A stretch of 54,126 bases of DNA from positions 1 through 54,126 of the IMG/VR virus record IMGVR_UViG_3300027911_000017; one strand, 5' to 3'. Every line of letters starts with the position of its first letter. Within the stretch, counting starts at the first letter, position 1. A model generated the notes under the pieces. The model was not told where the DNA came from. It saw nothing but the letters and a program-made list of their open reading frames with translations, and searched no databases. Made by a program: the position numbers and the translations under genes. The DNA comes from a virus. This document shows positions 1-9,140 of this stretch, piece after piece.

Positions 1-25
1 CGGATAACTAAGGACACACTAGAAA

Positions 26-1219
26 ATGGCATACACAACTTTCCCGAAGGTCAGTGACGTTATCAATGGTGTAAGCCAAGACATCCGACAGCAGTTATCG
101 GCTCAAGTTGGTACAACCGGACAGCCTATTCTAATTGACTATACGAATCGTATTCACAAGCAAATACTTCGTTTCAGTCGTTGGACATTTCTTAAGAGTG
201 AACCACAGTACTTCTTGACTCAAATGGGACAGTCATCCTATTGGGTTGGACCCACGGGAACCGGACCCGCTGGGGTGGTTGACACACAGCTTAATCTACA
301 AGACGTATACCAGTTTAAGAAAGACTCTGTAATGGACCTGTCTAATCAACAGGCTTTGAAGTGGCTTTTCACTTCACCACAGGGTCCAAATTTGATTGAT
401 CGTACAGGCATGGGACGACCCGGACTTCCGGCGGTATTTTGCCAAAGTCTTAACGACCCGAGTATCCTTCAGATATTCCCGCCTCCGAACAATCAGAATA
501 ACTCAACACCTTCTCCTCAAGTTCCCGTCGTGCAATCAACGGCAGGCGGGGCTCTTTCGGCACGGGTGTACTTGTTGAAGATTACTCTTGTTGACTCGCT
601 CGGCGGTGAGAGTACTTCAACAACTACTGGCGCACCTCTTTATATCCCGGCTGGTAACTTGGCAGTTGTCAAGAGCCCCGCAACAGGGTATTTCGGTATT
701 CTTCCGGATGCCACTTCTCAGGCTGGCGTTCAATATAACAGGTATAATGTGTATGCTGTTCAAGCTACACTGGTTAATGGTGTGCCTCAAAATGAAGGCT
801 CAGAGACGTTGCAGAACGCCTCTGGGCCTATTTCTTTTGGTAACGACTGGACTGAGCCGCTAACAGGATTGACAACTACAGGTAAATCCACCCCTATTAC
901 CAATACCATGCAGCCAATGGGTGCATATGTCATTAAGTTTGAATACTACAAGAACCGAGCTAAGCTTACAACTGCCGATCAGTTCTTGCAGGTTCCAGAT
1001 GACTATCTTGATGTAGTCATTGCGGGAGTTTCCGCGTATGCTTACAAGATCATGGGCAAACCACAAGATGCAGGGATGCAATGGGGTTTGTTTCAAGAAG
1101 GCCTGAAGTCCATGATTGCCGATAAGAATCAATTTCCAGAAGGTGTGGAGTACATACGGGCTGACTCTAATACGTATGTTAATACACAGATTCTGGGCTA
1201 CCTTGACCCGTTCTTTTAG
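26..1219 (+). CDS. Head-tail adaptor / tail tubular A-like protein
   Basis: 397 residues, first gene of the window and already inside the virion operon. The N-terminal part (residues 1-110) is helical and polar (VSDVINGVSQDIRQQL, TNRIHKQILRFSRW). The middle (about 150-300) is a Ser/Thr/Gly-rich beta insertion. The C-terminus returns to a helical adaptor-like stretch (DDYLDVVIAGVSAYAYKIMG). Position before the fibre, nozzle-like and ejection genes is where podoviruses place the adaptor joining portal to tail. The adaptor call rests on context and general look, not on a diagnostic motif; another tail-tube protein is possible. Confidence 0.55.
   Translation: MAYTTFPKVSDVINGVSQDIRQQLSAQVGTTGQPILIDYTNRIHKQILRFSRWTFLKSEPQYFLTQMGQSSYWVGPTGTGPAGVVDTQLNLQDVYQFKKDSVMDLSNQQALKWLFTSPQGPNLIDRTGMGRPGLPAVFCQSLNDPSILQIFPPPNNQNNSTPSPQVPVVQSTAGGALSARVYLLKITLVDSLGGESTSTTTGAPLYIPAGNLAVVKSPATGYFGILPDATSQAGVQYNRYNVYAVQATLVNGVPQNEGSETLQNASGPISFGNDWTEPLTGLTTTGKSTPITNTMQPMGAYVIKFEYYKNRAKLTTADQFLQVPDDYLDVVIAGVSAYAYKIMGKPQDAGMQWGLFQEGLKSMIADKNQFPEGVEYIRADSNTYVNTQILGYLDPFF
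263..278 (+). repeat. GGACCC-N-GGGTGG hairpin motif, copy 1
   Basis: First of 18 copies of GGACCC-N(3-6)-GGGTGG found by eye on both strands. The ACCC and GGGT arms can pair, leaving GG on each outer side. Loop here is GCTG. It lies inside the adaptor-like gene. With equal base frequencies about 0.03 copies would be expected in the window. Confidence 0.8.
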
Positions 1220-1241
1220 AAAGAGCCTTAGGAGGGCTACC

Positions 1242-1406
1242 ATGAATACGAAAGAACTAATTGCTAATATGTTGCAGTTCTCGATTCAACAGCATGAGGT
1301 TAAAGATAATATCATTGCTGACTTGAAGGCAAAGCTTGCTCAGTATGAGCAAGTACATGAACAGAAACCCGAAAAGCCTAAGAAAGTTAATCCTGTAGCT
1401 AACTAA
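1242..1406 (+). CDS. Small coiled-coil hypothetical protein
   Basis: 54 residues, starting MNTKELIANML after a strong AGGAGGG ribosome site (1230-1236). The reading frame continues open upstream, but this is the only start with a Shine-Dalgarno sequence and it follows the adaptor stop by about 20 bases. Composition is a charged amphipathic helix (residues 5-40) followed by a Lys/Pro-rich tail. It lies directly before the fibre gene, so a small structural or chaperone role is possible. No family recognised. Confidence 0.7.
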   Translation: MNTKELIANMLQFSIQQHEVKDNIIADLKAKLAQYEQVHEQKPEKPKKVNPVAN

Positions 1407-1407
1407 A

Positions 1408-3300
1408 ATGCCTACTCCCATTACAGTATCCGTTAATTTTATTGACCTTACAGGTAGCGCAATCAATGGCTACATGACGGCTAATCTGATCTCCCCGACA
1501 GGGATAAATAACCTGTATGTTGCAGGTACAGGTATCATTGCACCTAAGCTCTCTACGAGTAGCACAGGTACAAATGTCTCTGTATCTATTTGGGGAAACG
1601 ATGTTGTAGTGGATGCGGCAGATGGTGCAACAGATACGTATTATACCGTTAATTTATACAACACTTCTAATACACTTATCTGGTCTGCGGCATATGCTTT
1701 TACGGGGGCTGGACCTATAAATCTTGTTGGTTTTCCCTCACTAGTTACAGTACCAGTACCTTCTTTTCCTTTTGCTGCAAGAGCTTCAGGAGTAAATGGG
1801 TCTGTTCAGTTTGCTAGTGGGGGATACTTTGCTTCTGATATAGGTCTTCTATACAGTACGAGTACGGAATCTCTTTATTCTCAAACTAACGCTTCAACCT
1901 TTGTAGTAACTGTATCTAATGTAGGTACACCCGGAGCAGGTAGTTATTCTTATACGGTAGTAGCTAAACGTGGTTCGATTGAGATCGCTATAGGAACTGG
2001 AAGTACTGCTACAGGTAATGCTACACTTTCAGGAGCTAATTATAACTCACTTTCTTGGCCCTCGATAGGTGGAGCTACTTCCTATGATGTGTATGTAGTC
2101 TATAATGTATCTCCTACACTTCTTTTACGAAATGGATTTTTAGCTACCACATCTTCCTTGGCCTATAACGATCAAGGTACGATGGGTACTATTGGTATAT
2201 CTAATGGAGGTCCTACTTCTCCTGAAGATGGTTTTATTGCCATTACAAATGGTCTTCTCGTTTATAACAGTAACCCAAATACTGTACAATCTCATTTTGG
2301 GGATTCAAGTGGTAAGTTAAACCTAGGTGGCTACTTCTCGACCTTGGTAACTTCAGGTCCTCCCGATGGACGTAATGAATTTATAACAGCCGCAAGTAGT
2401 CGAAGTACCTCTTCTCCCTTTGCTACTGTTTCCATTGCTGCTTCCGATAGTTCCTATAATGCTCTTCAAGTCTTCAACTTTGTTAACAATACATTTAATG
2501 GGTATGGAGCATGTGCAGGCAGCTTTATCTCGCTTGCTAATAAGATTACTGATGCAGCTAATGGTCCGGTAGGAGTATTAGTAGAAGGTATAGCACAAGA
2601 TTGTAATCTCACTGGTTTTGCTCAAGACTACGATCATGGAACTGTTTTAGGTGGGTTTTTAACAGCGCAATTTCTTTCCACTACTACAAACTCTCACGCC
2701 GATGCTGTTGTTGGTTCTTTTTCACAAGCAGTAGCAAGTACTTCTGGCGGTTTTACGGGGACTGTAACTTATCTTGTAGGTGCTGCGGGCGCTCTCCAAG
2801 TGGGAAATGATGGAGGAGCAACCGTTCCATCTATTACAAATGGATACGATTTTAAATCAGGTCCTATAGATAATCTTAATGGAGTTGCCGCTACTTTTAC
2901 AAATAAGTATGGTTTCTTTGCGGATAACCCTTCTATTGGTTCTCCTCAAATTGTAATTACAAATGCCTATGGCTTCTATGCTAAATCACAAGTTCCCGCG
3001 CATGGCGTGGGAACAATTACTTCTGCCTTTTATGCAGAAGATCAGGGTAATGCTGCTGGCTCATGGGCTTTATTTACCGCAGGTACAACTCCCTCAAAGT
3101 TTGGGGGTTCCGTTACCGCAGCTTCTAGTATCTTAACAGCAGCAACACCTACTGTGGCTGCTGCACAAATTGGACTAGGTACATCTACAGCTACTTCCGC
3201 AACTGCTGGGGCAAATGGAGCAGTTCCAGCACAAGTTGTAGGCTACATGATCGTGAATATCGCAGGTACAAACTACAAGGTTCCTTACTTTAACAACTAA
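1408..3300 (+). CDS. Tail fibre protein
   Basis: 630 residues, rich in Ser, Thr, Gly, Ala and Asn with little charge, as in beta-structured phage fibres. The N-terminus is a compact beta domain (residues 1-110), followed by fibronectin-like stretches (about 160-270, ending SYDVYVVYNV). The C-terminus GYMIVNIAGTNYKVPYFNN is the tail motif commonly seen at the end of phage fibre and receptor-binding proteins. It starts one base after the preceding stop. It probably forms the host-contacting appendage with the next gene product. Confidence 0.7.
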   Translation: MPTPITVSVNFIDLTGSAINGYMTANLISPTGINNLYVAGTGIIAPKLSTSSTGTNVSVSIWGNDVVVDAADGATDTYYTVNLYNTSNTLIWSAAYAFTGAGPINLVGFPSLVTVPVPSFPFAARASGVNGSVQFASGGYFASDIGLLYSTSTESLYSQTNASTFVVTVSNVGTPGAGSYSYTVVAKRGSIEIAIGTGSTATGNATLSGANYNSLSWPSIGGATSYDVYVVYNVSPTLLLRNGFLATTSSLAYNDQGTMGTIGISNGGPTSPEDGFIAITNGLLVYNSNPNTVQSHFGDSSGKLNLGGYFSTLVTSGPPDGRNEFITAASSRSTSSPFATVSIAASDSSYNALQVFNFVNNTFNGYGACAGSFISLANKITDAANGPVGVLVEGIAQDCNLTGFAQDYDHGTVLGGFLTAQFLSTTTNSHADAVVGSFSQAVASTSGGFTGTVTYLVGAAGALQVGNDGGATVPSITNGYDFKSGPIDNLNGVAATFTNKYGFFADNPSIGSPQIVITNAYGFYAKSQVPAHGVGTITSAFYAEDQGNAAGSWALFTAGTTPSKFGGSVTAASSILTAATPTVAAAQIGLGTSTATSATAGANGAVPAQVVGYMIVNIAGTNYKVPYFNN

Positions 3301-3301
3301 C

Positions 3302-6244
3302 ATGCCTGAACTGACAATCATAGGTGCAAAGGAAGATAATAGATACTTTCCTTACCAGAATGCCTTTCGCGTCATGCGGAAGACTTTCTATCAGGCAGGG
3401 CAGGATAGTTTTACTGCGCCTCCTGCACAGAATCCTGATTCGTTTCAGTCTCTTGTAAATATCGAGCCTGTGACTAAGGGTATTTTGAACAGACGCCGGG
3501 GATACTCCTTGTTGTCAAGTCAATCTCCTGCTACTCCCTATAAAGAAGGGTATAGCTTTAGAAGTGAGAGCAAGAGTTTACGTAGTCAAGTATGGACCTC
3601 TACATCAAATGTTCTAGTGCTAAACGAAGATGGAAGTCCTAACATCAATACGCTATTTGCACCTTCTATTAACGCTAAGTTTGCTCCTCGTATGGTGCTT
3701 AGTAATAACTATGGATACTTTGCAGACGGTCTTTTAGCTGATTATCAAAAATGGGACGGCACATCTGTTGCGGGAAACTTGACTAACTGGGGCATTGATA
3801 TTAACAATGTCACGGGATTTTCCTTTGGTCCGAATGGTCCGGGTACGGCTACCGATTTGGGGGGAGGTCCCTCTAACTTTACCGCAGGTCCTAATACAGG
3901 TAGTTCTGTTGCTTATAACATACCAGCTCCTTCTGGAACACAAGCTTGGACAAGCCTTGGTGGTGGTGTAGGAAGCGTTCAAATAGACAATGGTAGTGGT
4001 TCTCTTTTCTCAGATTACCTTAGAATAACCAATTTTGGATTTGCGCTTCCTACAACAGCAACAGTTACAGGTGTTTTAGTTACAGTTAATAGAGATGCTT
4101 CAAAAGCCAATGAAGCGTATGATAACTCTGTTAGACTTGTTGTAGGTTTAAATGAGGTTGGAACAGAGCACGCCTCTGGAAATCCTTGGCCTGTATCCTC
4201 TGCAAATGCAACCTATGGTTCCTCTTCAGACACATGGGTTGGTGGATTGCTGTACTCTGATGTGAACTCGTCAGCCTTTGGTATTGCTTTTTCTGTTTTT
4301 GGATTAGGGAATTACACAAGTGCGTATGCTAACATTCGTTCAGTTACAATTACTGTATACTACTCTGCTCCTAGTGCAGGAAGCTGGACGAACCCCAATA
4401 ACATCAAGTTAAACGATGGGGCAGTTGCTACTGCTACTGCTACTGTAGCTGCTTCTTCTTTTCTACAAGCAACGAATTTTGCTTTGGCTCCTACAGGTAC
4501 GCCTATAGGAATTCAAGTAGACATCAAGTGTTCTACGTCTTCTGGAACTCCATCCATTAACCCTGTGTTGGTAAAGGGAGGTAATGCCTTTGGTACACCC
4601 AAGACTGCTACCATTTCCAGCAACTCTCTTGGTTTCATTTCCTTCGGAGGTCCTAATGATCTCTGGGGCGGTCTGTGGGGCGTAGGAGATATCAACGGTT
4701 CAACTACTTTTGGTGTTCAGTTCTCTATAAACGCACTAACAGGTTCTCCTGTAGTTAGTGTAGATTATGTTCGCATTACTGTATATACACTTGCCGGAGC
4801 TCCCTCGGTTGCTATTTCTGGGGTAGGCATTACCCTACTTAGCGGTAGAGTCTACGCAATCGCTTTTCAAAATTCCTCTACAGGTCATGTCAGCCACTTC
4901 TCTGGCTTTTCTGCCAGCACAGGAGCTCTTACCAATCAGGGAATTTCAGTAACCAACATTCCTGTATCTCTCGATTCACAGGTGGATACCAAGCTTATTC
5001 TAGCTACTGCGGATGGTGGAGATACGACTACTCTTTATCTTATCGCCACAATCCCTAATGCGACAACGAGTTACGCAGATACAATGACAGATAGTACGTT
5101 GTTAACTCAACCGATATATCAGCAAACGAATCAAGATGGGACCCTTCACGGGGTGGCAAATAACAAACGGCCACCTGCGATTAACTACCCCACGAAGCAT
5201 AAGGGTCGTATTTATGGGTCTATTCAAGGTACGTTATACTTCAGCAAGAATTTAGATGAAGTAACTACTTCCACAGGGACCATTACCTCGAAGTGGGAGG
5301 AAGCGTGGCCTGCTACGAATGCAATGGATGTCAGTGAAACCGCTGAAACAATCCAAGGTATTATGAGCGATGGAGAAACGCTTTGGCTCGCTACAGAGCG
5401 TTGTATTCGTCGTCTAATCGGAGACTCTCCTAGCAACTTCCAGAAGCCTGAGATTCAATTCAACGAAGCTGGCTTGCTTAACATGGACAGTTGGAAGATC
5501 ACATTCAAGGAAGATAATCCTATAGGTACGATGTGGATTACTCCGGACTTTCGAGTTATGTGGTCAGACTTCAACACGTATCAGGATGTTGGGGCTCCTA
5601 TTCAGAATCTGTTGAACAGCATAAATCTTTCTGCTGTGTCACAGATACATGGCTGCTTCGTTGCCAAGGGTCCTGCGGAATACTACATGTTATACCTTCC
5701 GACAGGAACTAATGCATATCCGGATACTGTTTGTGTGTATAACTTGAAAAGTGCTAAGTGGTTTATTTGGAAGCCTACCGATTTTGTATCCAGTAGCTTA
5801 TACTTCATAGATGCTTCAGGTATACCACGCTGGACCTTCGCCACCCAAGCCGGGTCCTTGTATGAGTGGAAAGATACTATCACACAGGACAGGGTTAACA
5901 ATACAGCGGTAAGTTATTCAGCTACAATGATAACTCCTTGGTTGGACTTTGGGGATGAAGGTCTCACAAAGGCCTTTAATAAAATGATCGTCACAACTTC
6001 AGATACAACCATGACGATTGGCATTCAAGGAGCTATCCGAGATACTGACTTGGACTCGGGGGGTGTTACAGTTCTTCCTCCTACGCTTTTGCAACCGGAG
6101 ATTTTCGGTGATCTCTTTATTCCATTAGTAGGTTCTCCCGGATTTTACAAGTGGTATCAGATCACATTCACAAGTCCTGTGAATGCCATTGTAGATGTGC
6201 TTGATGGCTTTGACATTGAAATTATGCCATCCATGAGGATGTAA
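3302..6244 (+). CDS. Large tail protein, nozzle / DNA-stabilisation-like
   Basis: 980 residues. The N-terminal (1-170) and C-terminal (about 590-980) parts resemble the beta-propeller tail proteins of podoviruses (T7 gp12 nozzle, P22 gp10), with short strands around aromatic residues (GYFADG, TLWLATERCIRRLIG, SAKWFIWKP). Between them sit two tandem beta-sandwich modules at about 185-353 and 358-497. Each ends in the same pattern: D-W-GG-L...D(V/I)N...FG(I/V)(A/Q)FS...(V/I)TVY. The call is by position and overall pattern. The inserted modules are probably carbohydrate- or host-contact decorations. Confidence 0.6.
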   Translation: MPELTIIGAKEDNRYFPYQNAFRVMRKTFYQAGQDSFTAPPAQNPDSFQSLVNIEPVTKGILNRRRGYSLLSSQSPATPYKEGYSFRSESKSLRSQVWTSTSNVLVLNEDGSPNINTLFAPSINAKFAPRMVLSNNYGYFADGLLADYQKWDGTSVAGNLTNWGIDINNVTGFSFGPNGPGTATDLGGGPSNFTAGPNTGSSVAYNIPAPSGTQAWTSLGGGVGSVQIDNGSGSLFSDYLRITNFGFALPTTATVTGVLVTVNRDASKANEAYDNSVRLVVGLNEVGTEHASGNPWPVSSANATYGSSSDTWVGGLLYSDVNSSAFGIAFSVFGLGNYTSAYANIRSVTITVYYSAPSAGSWTNPNNIKLNDGAVATATATVAASSFLQATNFALAPTGTPIGIQVDIKCSTSSGTPSINPVLVKGGNAFGTPKTATISSNSLGFISFGGPNDLWGGLWGVGDINGSTTFGVQFSINALTGSPVVSVDYVRITVYTLAGAPSVAISGVGITLLSGRVYAIAFQNSSTGHVSHFSGFSASTGALTNQGISVTNIPVSLDSQVDTKLILATADGGDTTTLYLIATIPNATTSYADTMTDSTLLTQPIYQQTNQDGTLHGVANNKRPPAINYPTKHKGRIYGSIQGTLYFSKNLDEVTTSTGTITSKWEEAWPATNAMDVSETAETIQGIMSDGETLWLATERCIRRLIGDSPSNFQKPEIQFNEAGLLNMDSWKITFKEDNPIGTMWITPDFRVMWSDFNTYQDVGAPIQNLLNSINLSAVSQIHGCFVAKGPAEYYMLYLPTGTNAYPDTVCVYNLKSAKWFIWKPTDFVSSSLYFIDASGIPRWTFATQAGSLYEWKDTITQDRVNNTAVSYSATMITPWLDFGDEGLTKAFNKMIVTTSDTTMTIGIQGAIRDTDLDSGGVTVLPPTLLQPEIFGDLFIPLVGSPGFYKWYQITFTSPVNAIVDVLDGFDIEIMPSMRM
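5139..5156 (+). repeat. GGACCC-N-GGGTGG hairpin motif, copy 2
   Basis: Loop TTCACG (6 bases), inside the nozzle-like gene. Confidence 0.75.
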
Positions 6245-6618
6245 TGCCAAGCCGACCAGCACGAATTACTGATCTCTCTAGTCCTGATGCTGTCCATGTT
6301 ATCAATCAACTTTTTGCAGAGTATGCAAAAAGGATTGACGATGTGAACAAACTGGCTACCCCTAAACGACTTGCCAGCCGATCTTTCCTTAAGTTTGGAA
6401 CAGTAGGAGCTAATAGTTGTGTAGAAGCTACTGTAAACCTTCTTGGGGCAAGTACAAATCTAGTTGCCCACGCCAACCCTGTATTACCTTTAGGTAGTAC
6501 TAATCTTACATGGACTGCCTATGTTTCGGCGGCCAACCAAGTTAAAGTACGTGTATGTAATCCTACCGCTGCGGGAATCGCAGTCAATACTGTAGAATGG
6601 AATATACTGGTCGCATAA
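6244..6618 (+). CDS. Small virion-operon protein, beta-rich
   Basis: 124 residues. The start overlaps the stop of the nozzle-like gene as TAATG, which implies translational coupling. The N-terminal 45 residues are helical and charged (VINQLFAEYAKRIDDVNKL), the rest a beta domain ending VRVCNPTAAGIAVNTVEWNI. That two-part architecture is common in small phage tail or fibre-assembly proteins. No specific family can be named. Confidence 0.55.
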   Translation: MPSRPARITDLSSPDAVHVINQLFAEYAKRIDDVNKLATPKRLASRSFLKFGTVGANSCVEATVNLLGASTNLVAHANPVLPLGSTNLTWTAYVSAANQVKVRVCNPTAAGIAVNTVEWNILVA

Positions 6619-6619
6619 A

Positions 6620-6868
6620 ATGGAAATAAGCGAACAAACACTCGTTGATCTTGTCAAAGGACAAGCCACTGTAGCGCAAGCCCTAAAAGACCTAACGACC
6701 ACTGTAGGAAGTGCGCTTCCTGCTTTGGTTGAAGAAGATAAGCGTTTGGAACGGCATATTACAAAGGTGGAACGAAAGGAATGGTATATGGCAGGAGCAG
6801 GAACAGTAATTGGGTTCTTGCTTTCCAAGTATGCTGAACCTTATATTACTTTATTTGGAGGGAAGTAA
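6620..6868 (+). CDS. Holin-like small membrane protein
   Basis: 82 residues. Residues 1-50 form an amphipathic, partly coiled-coil helix (LVEEDKRLERHITKVERKEW). One hydrophobic segment follows (about 54-78, MAGAGTVIGFLLSKYAEPYITLF), with a short polar end. One C-terminal membrane helix behind a coiled coil fits small phage holin-like or membrane-anchor proteins. The ribosome site is weak. No endolysin lies next to it; the only peptidoglycan enzyme seen is at 15549-16145. Holin is an inference. Confidence 0.45.
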   Translation: MEISEQTLVDLVKGQATVAQALKDLTTTVGSALPALVEEDKRLERHITKVERKEWYMAGAGTVIGFLLSKYAEPYITLFGGK

Positions 6869-7212
6869 TGAATAGGATTCGAGTAGCTACCAAGGAAGAA
6901 GTTGAAGGAATCGCCGCGTATAGCGACTGTCAGGGTTGCATGGTGCTGGCATTGGATACAAAGGAAGGAACAGCCTTTGCTGTAGTGAGGACCTGTGTAG
7001 AGGTTGATCCTGTGATCTACCCTGAAGGCTATCAACCACGTTTAATGGCTATGTTTCAGCGAGACGTGGAGACTGTACTTGCTGCACAAGGGGCCACGAA
7101 GTATTATTTTAATGTACATGCTACGAATGAAAAGATGTTGCATGTAGCAGAGACACTTGGAGCAATCAAGCAATCCACGGAACCGGAATACAGATTCGTA
7201 AAGGTCCTATAA
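6868..7212 (+). CDS. GNAT-fold-like protein, T7 gp13 position
   Basis: 114 residues, start overlapping the previous stop (TAATG). Sequence layout follows a compact GNAT fold: N-terminal RVATKEEVEGIAAY, a strand pair (GCMVLALDTKEGTAFAVVRT), a helix (PRLMAMFQRDVETVLAAQG), then YYFNVHATNEKMLHVAETLGA, the usual GNAT end in which a helix carries the substrate-site residues. T7 gp13, encoded at the same place before the ejection proteins, has this kind of sequence. It probably acts in virion assembly; enzymatic activity is uncertain. Confidence 0.55.
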   Translation: MNRIRVATKEEVEGIAAYSDCQGCMVLALDTKEGTAFAVVRTCVEVDPVIYPEGYQPRLMAMFQRDVETVLAAQGATKYYFNVHATNEKMLHVAETLGAIKQSTEPEYRFVKVL

Positions 7213-7215
7213 ACT

Positions 7216-7896
7216 ATGAGTACTAAAACACAAACGACTACCCAGAATCAGTACGATCCAACTGCCATGAATACCTATCAAGGTCTTCAGGGAGGGCTTG
7301 GTTCAAGTATCAGTGGGTACATGAACAATCCCTTTAGCAATCCCTTCTTTCAAACCCAACAACAGATGGGAAATAATCAAGCCAATCTGTATGGTGGAAC
7401 TGCCATGTCTAACATCACTCGTAATATGAATCTGATGGGTATGGGAGGGGGAAACAACGCGGCTGCTATGGAAATGATGAACAATCAGCAGCGTGGGAAT
7501 ACCAACATGAGAGCTAACCTTGGCTTTCTTAATCCTGTTCAGAATGCCTTTACTGCACAGCAGAATGCTATGGGACTTGCCTCGCAGTATCGTCCGCTGC
7601 AAACAGGTGGAACGCAGACTCAGACTAAGAGTGGACTTGGAACATGGCTGCCGCAGTTAGCTGGAGGGGCTTTGAGTTTGGCAACAGGCGGTATGTTCAA
7701 GGGTGGAGGTGGCGGTCCTCAGCAGCAATCCGATGCCCAGATGGCGAATGTTTGGAATTCTGGTGCAATGACCAACATGCCTACAGGCGGAGGGGCCTAT
7801 AATAACCCGTTCACTTCACAGCTTCCTAACTTTGGAATGACAGGTGGATATAACATTCCGACAGGCCCTAGTCCTTTCTCAATGCAGAATCCGTAA
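7216..7896 (+). CDS. Internal virion protein, gp14-like
   Basis: 226 residues, very rich in Gln, Asn, Met and Gly with few charges. One hydrophobic glycine-rich stretch lies near 143-165 (WLPQLAGGALSLATGGMFKG), suited to insert in a membrane. It is first of three consecutive large polar proteins ending with the 2004-residue one, matching the order gp14-gp15-gp16 in T7-like phages, where they form the DNA ejection conduit through the cell envelope. The assignment is by order and composition. Confidence 0.6.
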   Translation: MSTKTQTTTQNQYDPTAMNTYQGLQGGLGSSISGYMNNPFSNPFFQTQQQMGNNQANLYGGTAMSNITRNMNLMGMGGGNNAAAMEMMNNQQRGNTNMRANLGFLNPVQNAFTAQQNAMGLASQYRPLQTGGTQTQTKSGLGTWLPQLAGGALSLATGGMFKGGGGGPQQQSDAQMANVWNSGAMTNMPTGGGAYNNPFTSQLPNFGMTGGYNIPTGPSPFSMQNP

Positions 7897-7910
7897 TCCT
7901 AAGGAACAAC

Positions 7911-9140
7911 ATGGCACCCTTTAATAATGATCCTAATCAACCACAGCAAGGTCAAGCACCTTGGAGTGGGGACTATTCTGCTCGCTTAAATGAGATGCTT
8001 GCGCCGTATCAACAAATGGCTCAGCAGTTTCAAAGTCCTTATGCCACAATGAGACCTAATAGTTGGATAGCTCAGAACCATCCACAACTAGCTCAGAAGT
8101 TGGATAACGCCTTCCTTACTATGGGTATGACTCCAGACTCTCAAGGTCCTGAAGGTGTAGGTGGAGGCATCTCTCGAACTATGCAAGGTTTGATAGGAGC
8201 ACAGCAATTCCATCGTCAGCAGATGATGCAGAATGCCATGCTTCCCTATCAGATGATGATGCCACAGTTACAGGCACAGGACATGGTTGCTCAGATGGAT
8301 GCCCGTAGAGCAACCGCCATGCGAGAGCAAGACTATCATGAAATGATTACAGATAGGTATGGTCCCGCAGGATTGCAAGCTCAAAGAAACGCAATGGAGC
8401 AACAAAAGATAGAGGCCTTTCTAAATCCTTCCATGCTCGACCATCGCAGGGCACTGGCAAAGGCAGGATTACCCGCTAATGCTGATATCAGCAATGTGCC
8501 TCCAGAAAAACTTGAATTGTACAATCAAGCGTATCAAGGCTTCCAAAGAGAACGGCAGCGTTCAGCTCCCGCAGGTTCTTATGAAGAGCAAATTGAAAAC
8601 ATGCGACTTAATGAGGACCCTGCTGTAAGAGCACAAGGCGAACGTCGTTGGGCTGACCACCTTCAAGTACTTGGACTTCAAGCGGGTAGAGTAGCTGGAG
8701 CTAAAGTGGAAGCTGAACAACCTGTAAAAGATCAAGAGACCTTCCTTAAGGAAGAGACTGCTAACGCCTATAAGGACATTCAACCGCCTAAGCCTTTCGA
8801 TCAGTGGCTCGGGGAGCAGGGTCAGTTTGCCAGAGAGGACGTTCAGACTGATCTTACAGGTGCGCAAAAGAAGATATACGAAGCCAAGTGGACCCAAGCT
8901 CAAAAAGACTACGAACAAGCTAACGCCCAAAGGGGAAGTGAAGTACAACAATGGAAGCAGAGTGCTGCTAAACAGGGTATACCTTTTATGACATGGCGTG
9001 CTGACCCTAGTAAGTATGCTCAACAGGGACCGGGAGTTAAATCTGCTCCTGCTCCAACCAGAATGTCAACTACACCCACAACTGCCCCAGCTAGCACTAA
9101 AGCACTTGTCTTTAATCCCGCTACAGGAAAACTTGAATAA
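7911..9140 (+). CDS. Internal virion protein, gp15-like
   Basis: 409 residues, Gln- and Met-rich at the N-terminus (residues 1-140 with repeated QQM and QMM runs). A long alpha-helical charged middle part (170-350) follows, then a Ser/Thr/Pro linker ending ALVFNPATGKLE, an ending seen on other phage ejection-type proteins. Its stop overlaps the next start (TAATG). Second member of the ejection triplet and probably part of the periplasmic tube or core stack. No catalytic motif seen. Confidence 0.6.
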   Translation: MAPFNNDPNQPQQGQAPWSGDYSARLNEMLAPYQQMAQQFQSPYATMRPNSWIAQNHPQLAQKLDNAFLTMGMTPDSQGPEGVGGGISRTMQGLIGAQQFHRQQMMQNAMLPYQMMMPQLQAQDMVAQMDARRATAMREQDYHEMITDRYGPAGLQAQRNAMEQQKIEAFLNPSMLDHRRALAKAGLPANADISNVPPEKLELYNQAYQGFQRERQRSAPAGSYEEQIENMRLNEDPAVRAQGERRWADHLQVLGLQAGRVAGAKVEAEQPVKDQETFLKEETANAYKDIQPPKPFDQWLGEQGQFAREDVQTDLTGAQKKIYEAKWTQAQKDYEQANAQRGSEVQQWKQSAAKQGIPFMTWRADPSKYAQQGPGVKSAPAPTRMSTTPTTAPASTKALVFNPATGKLE

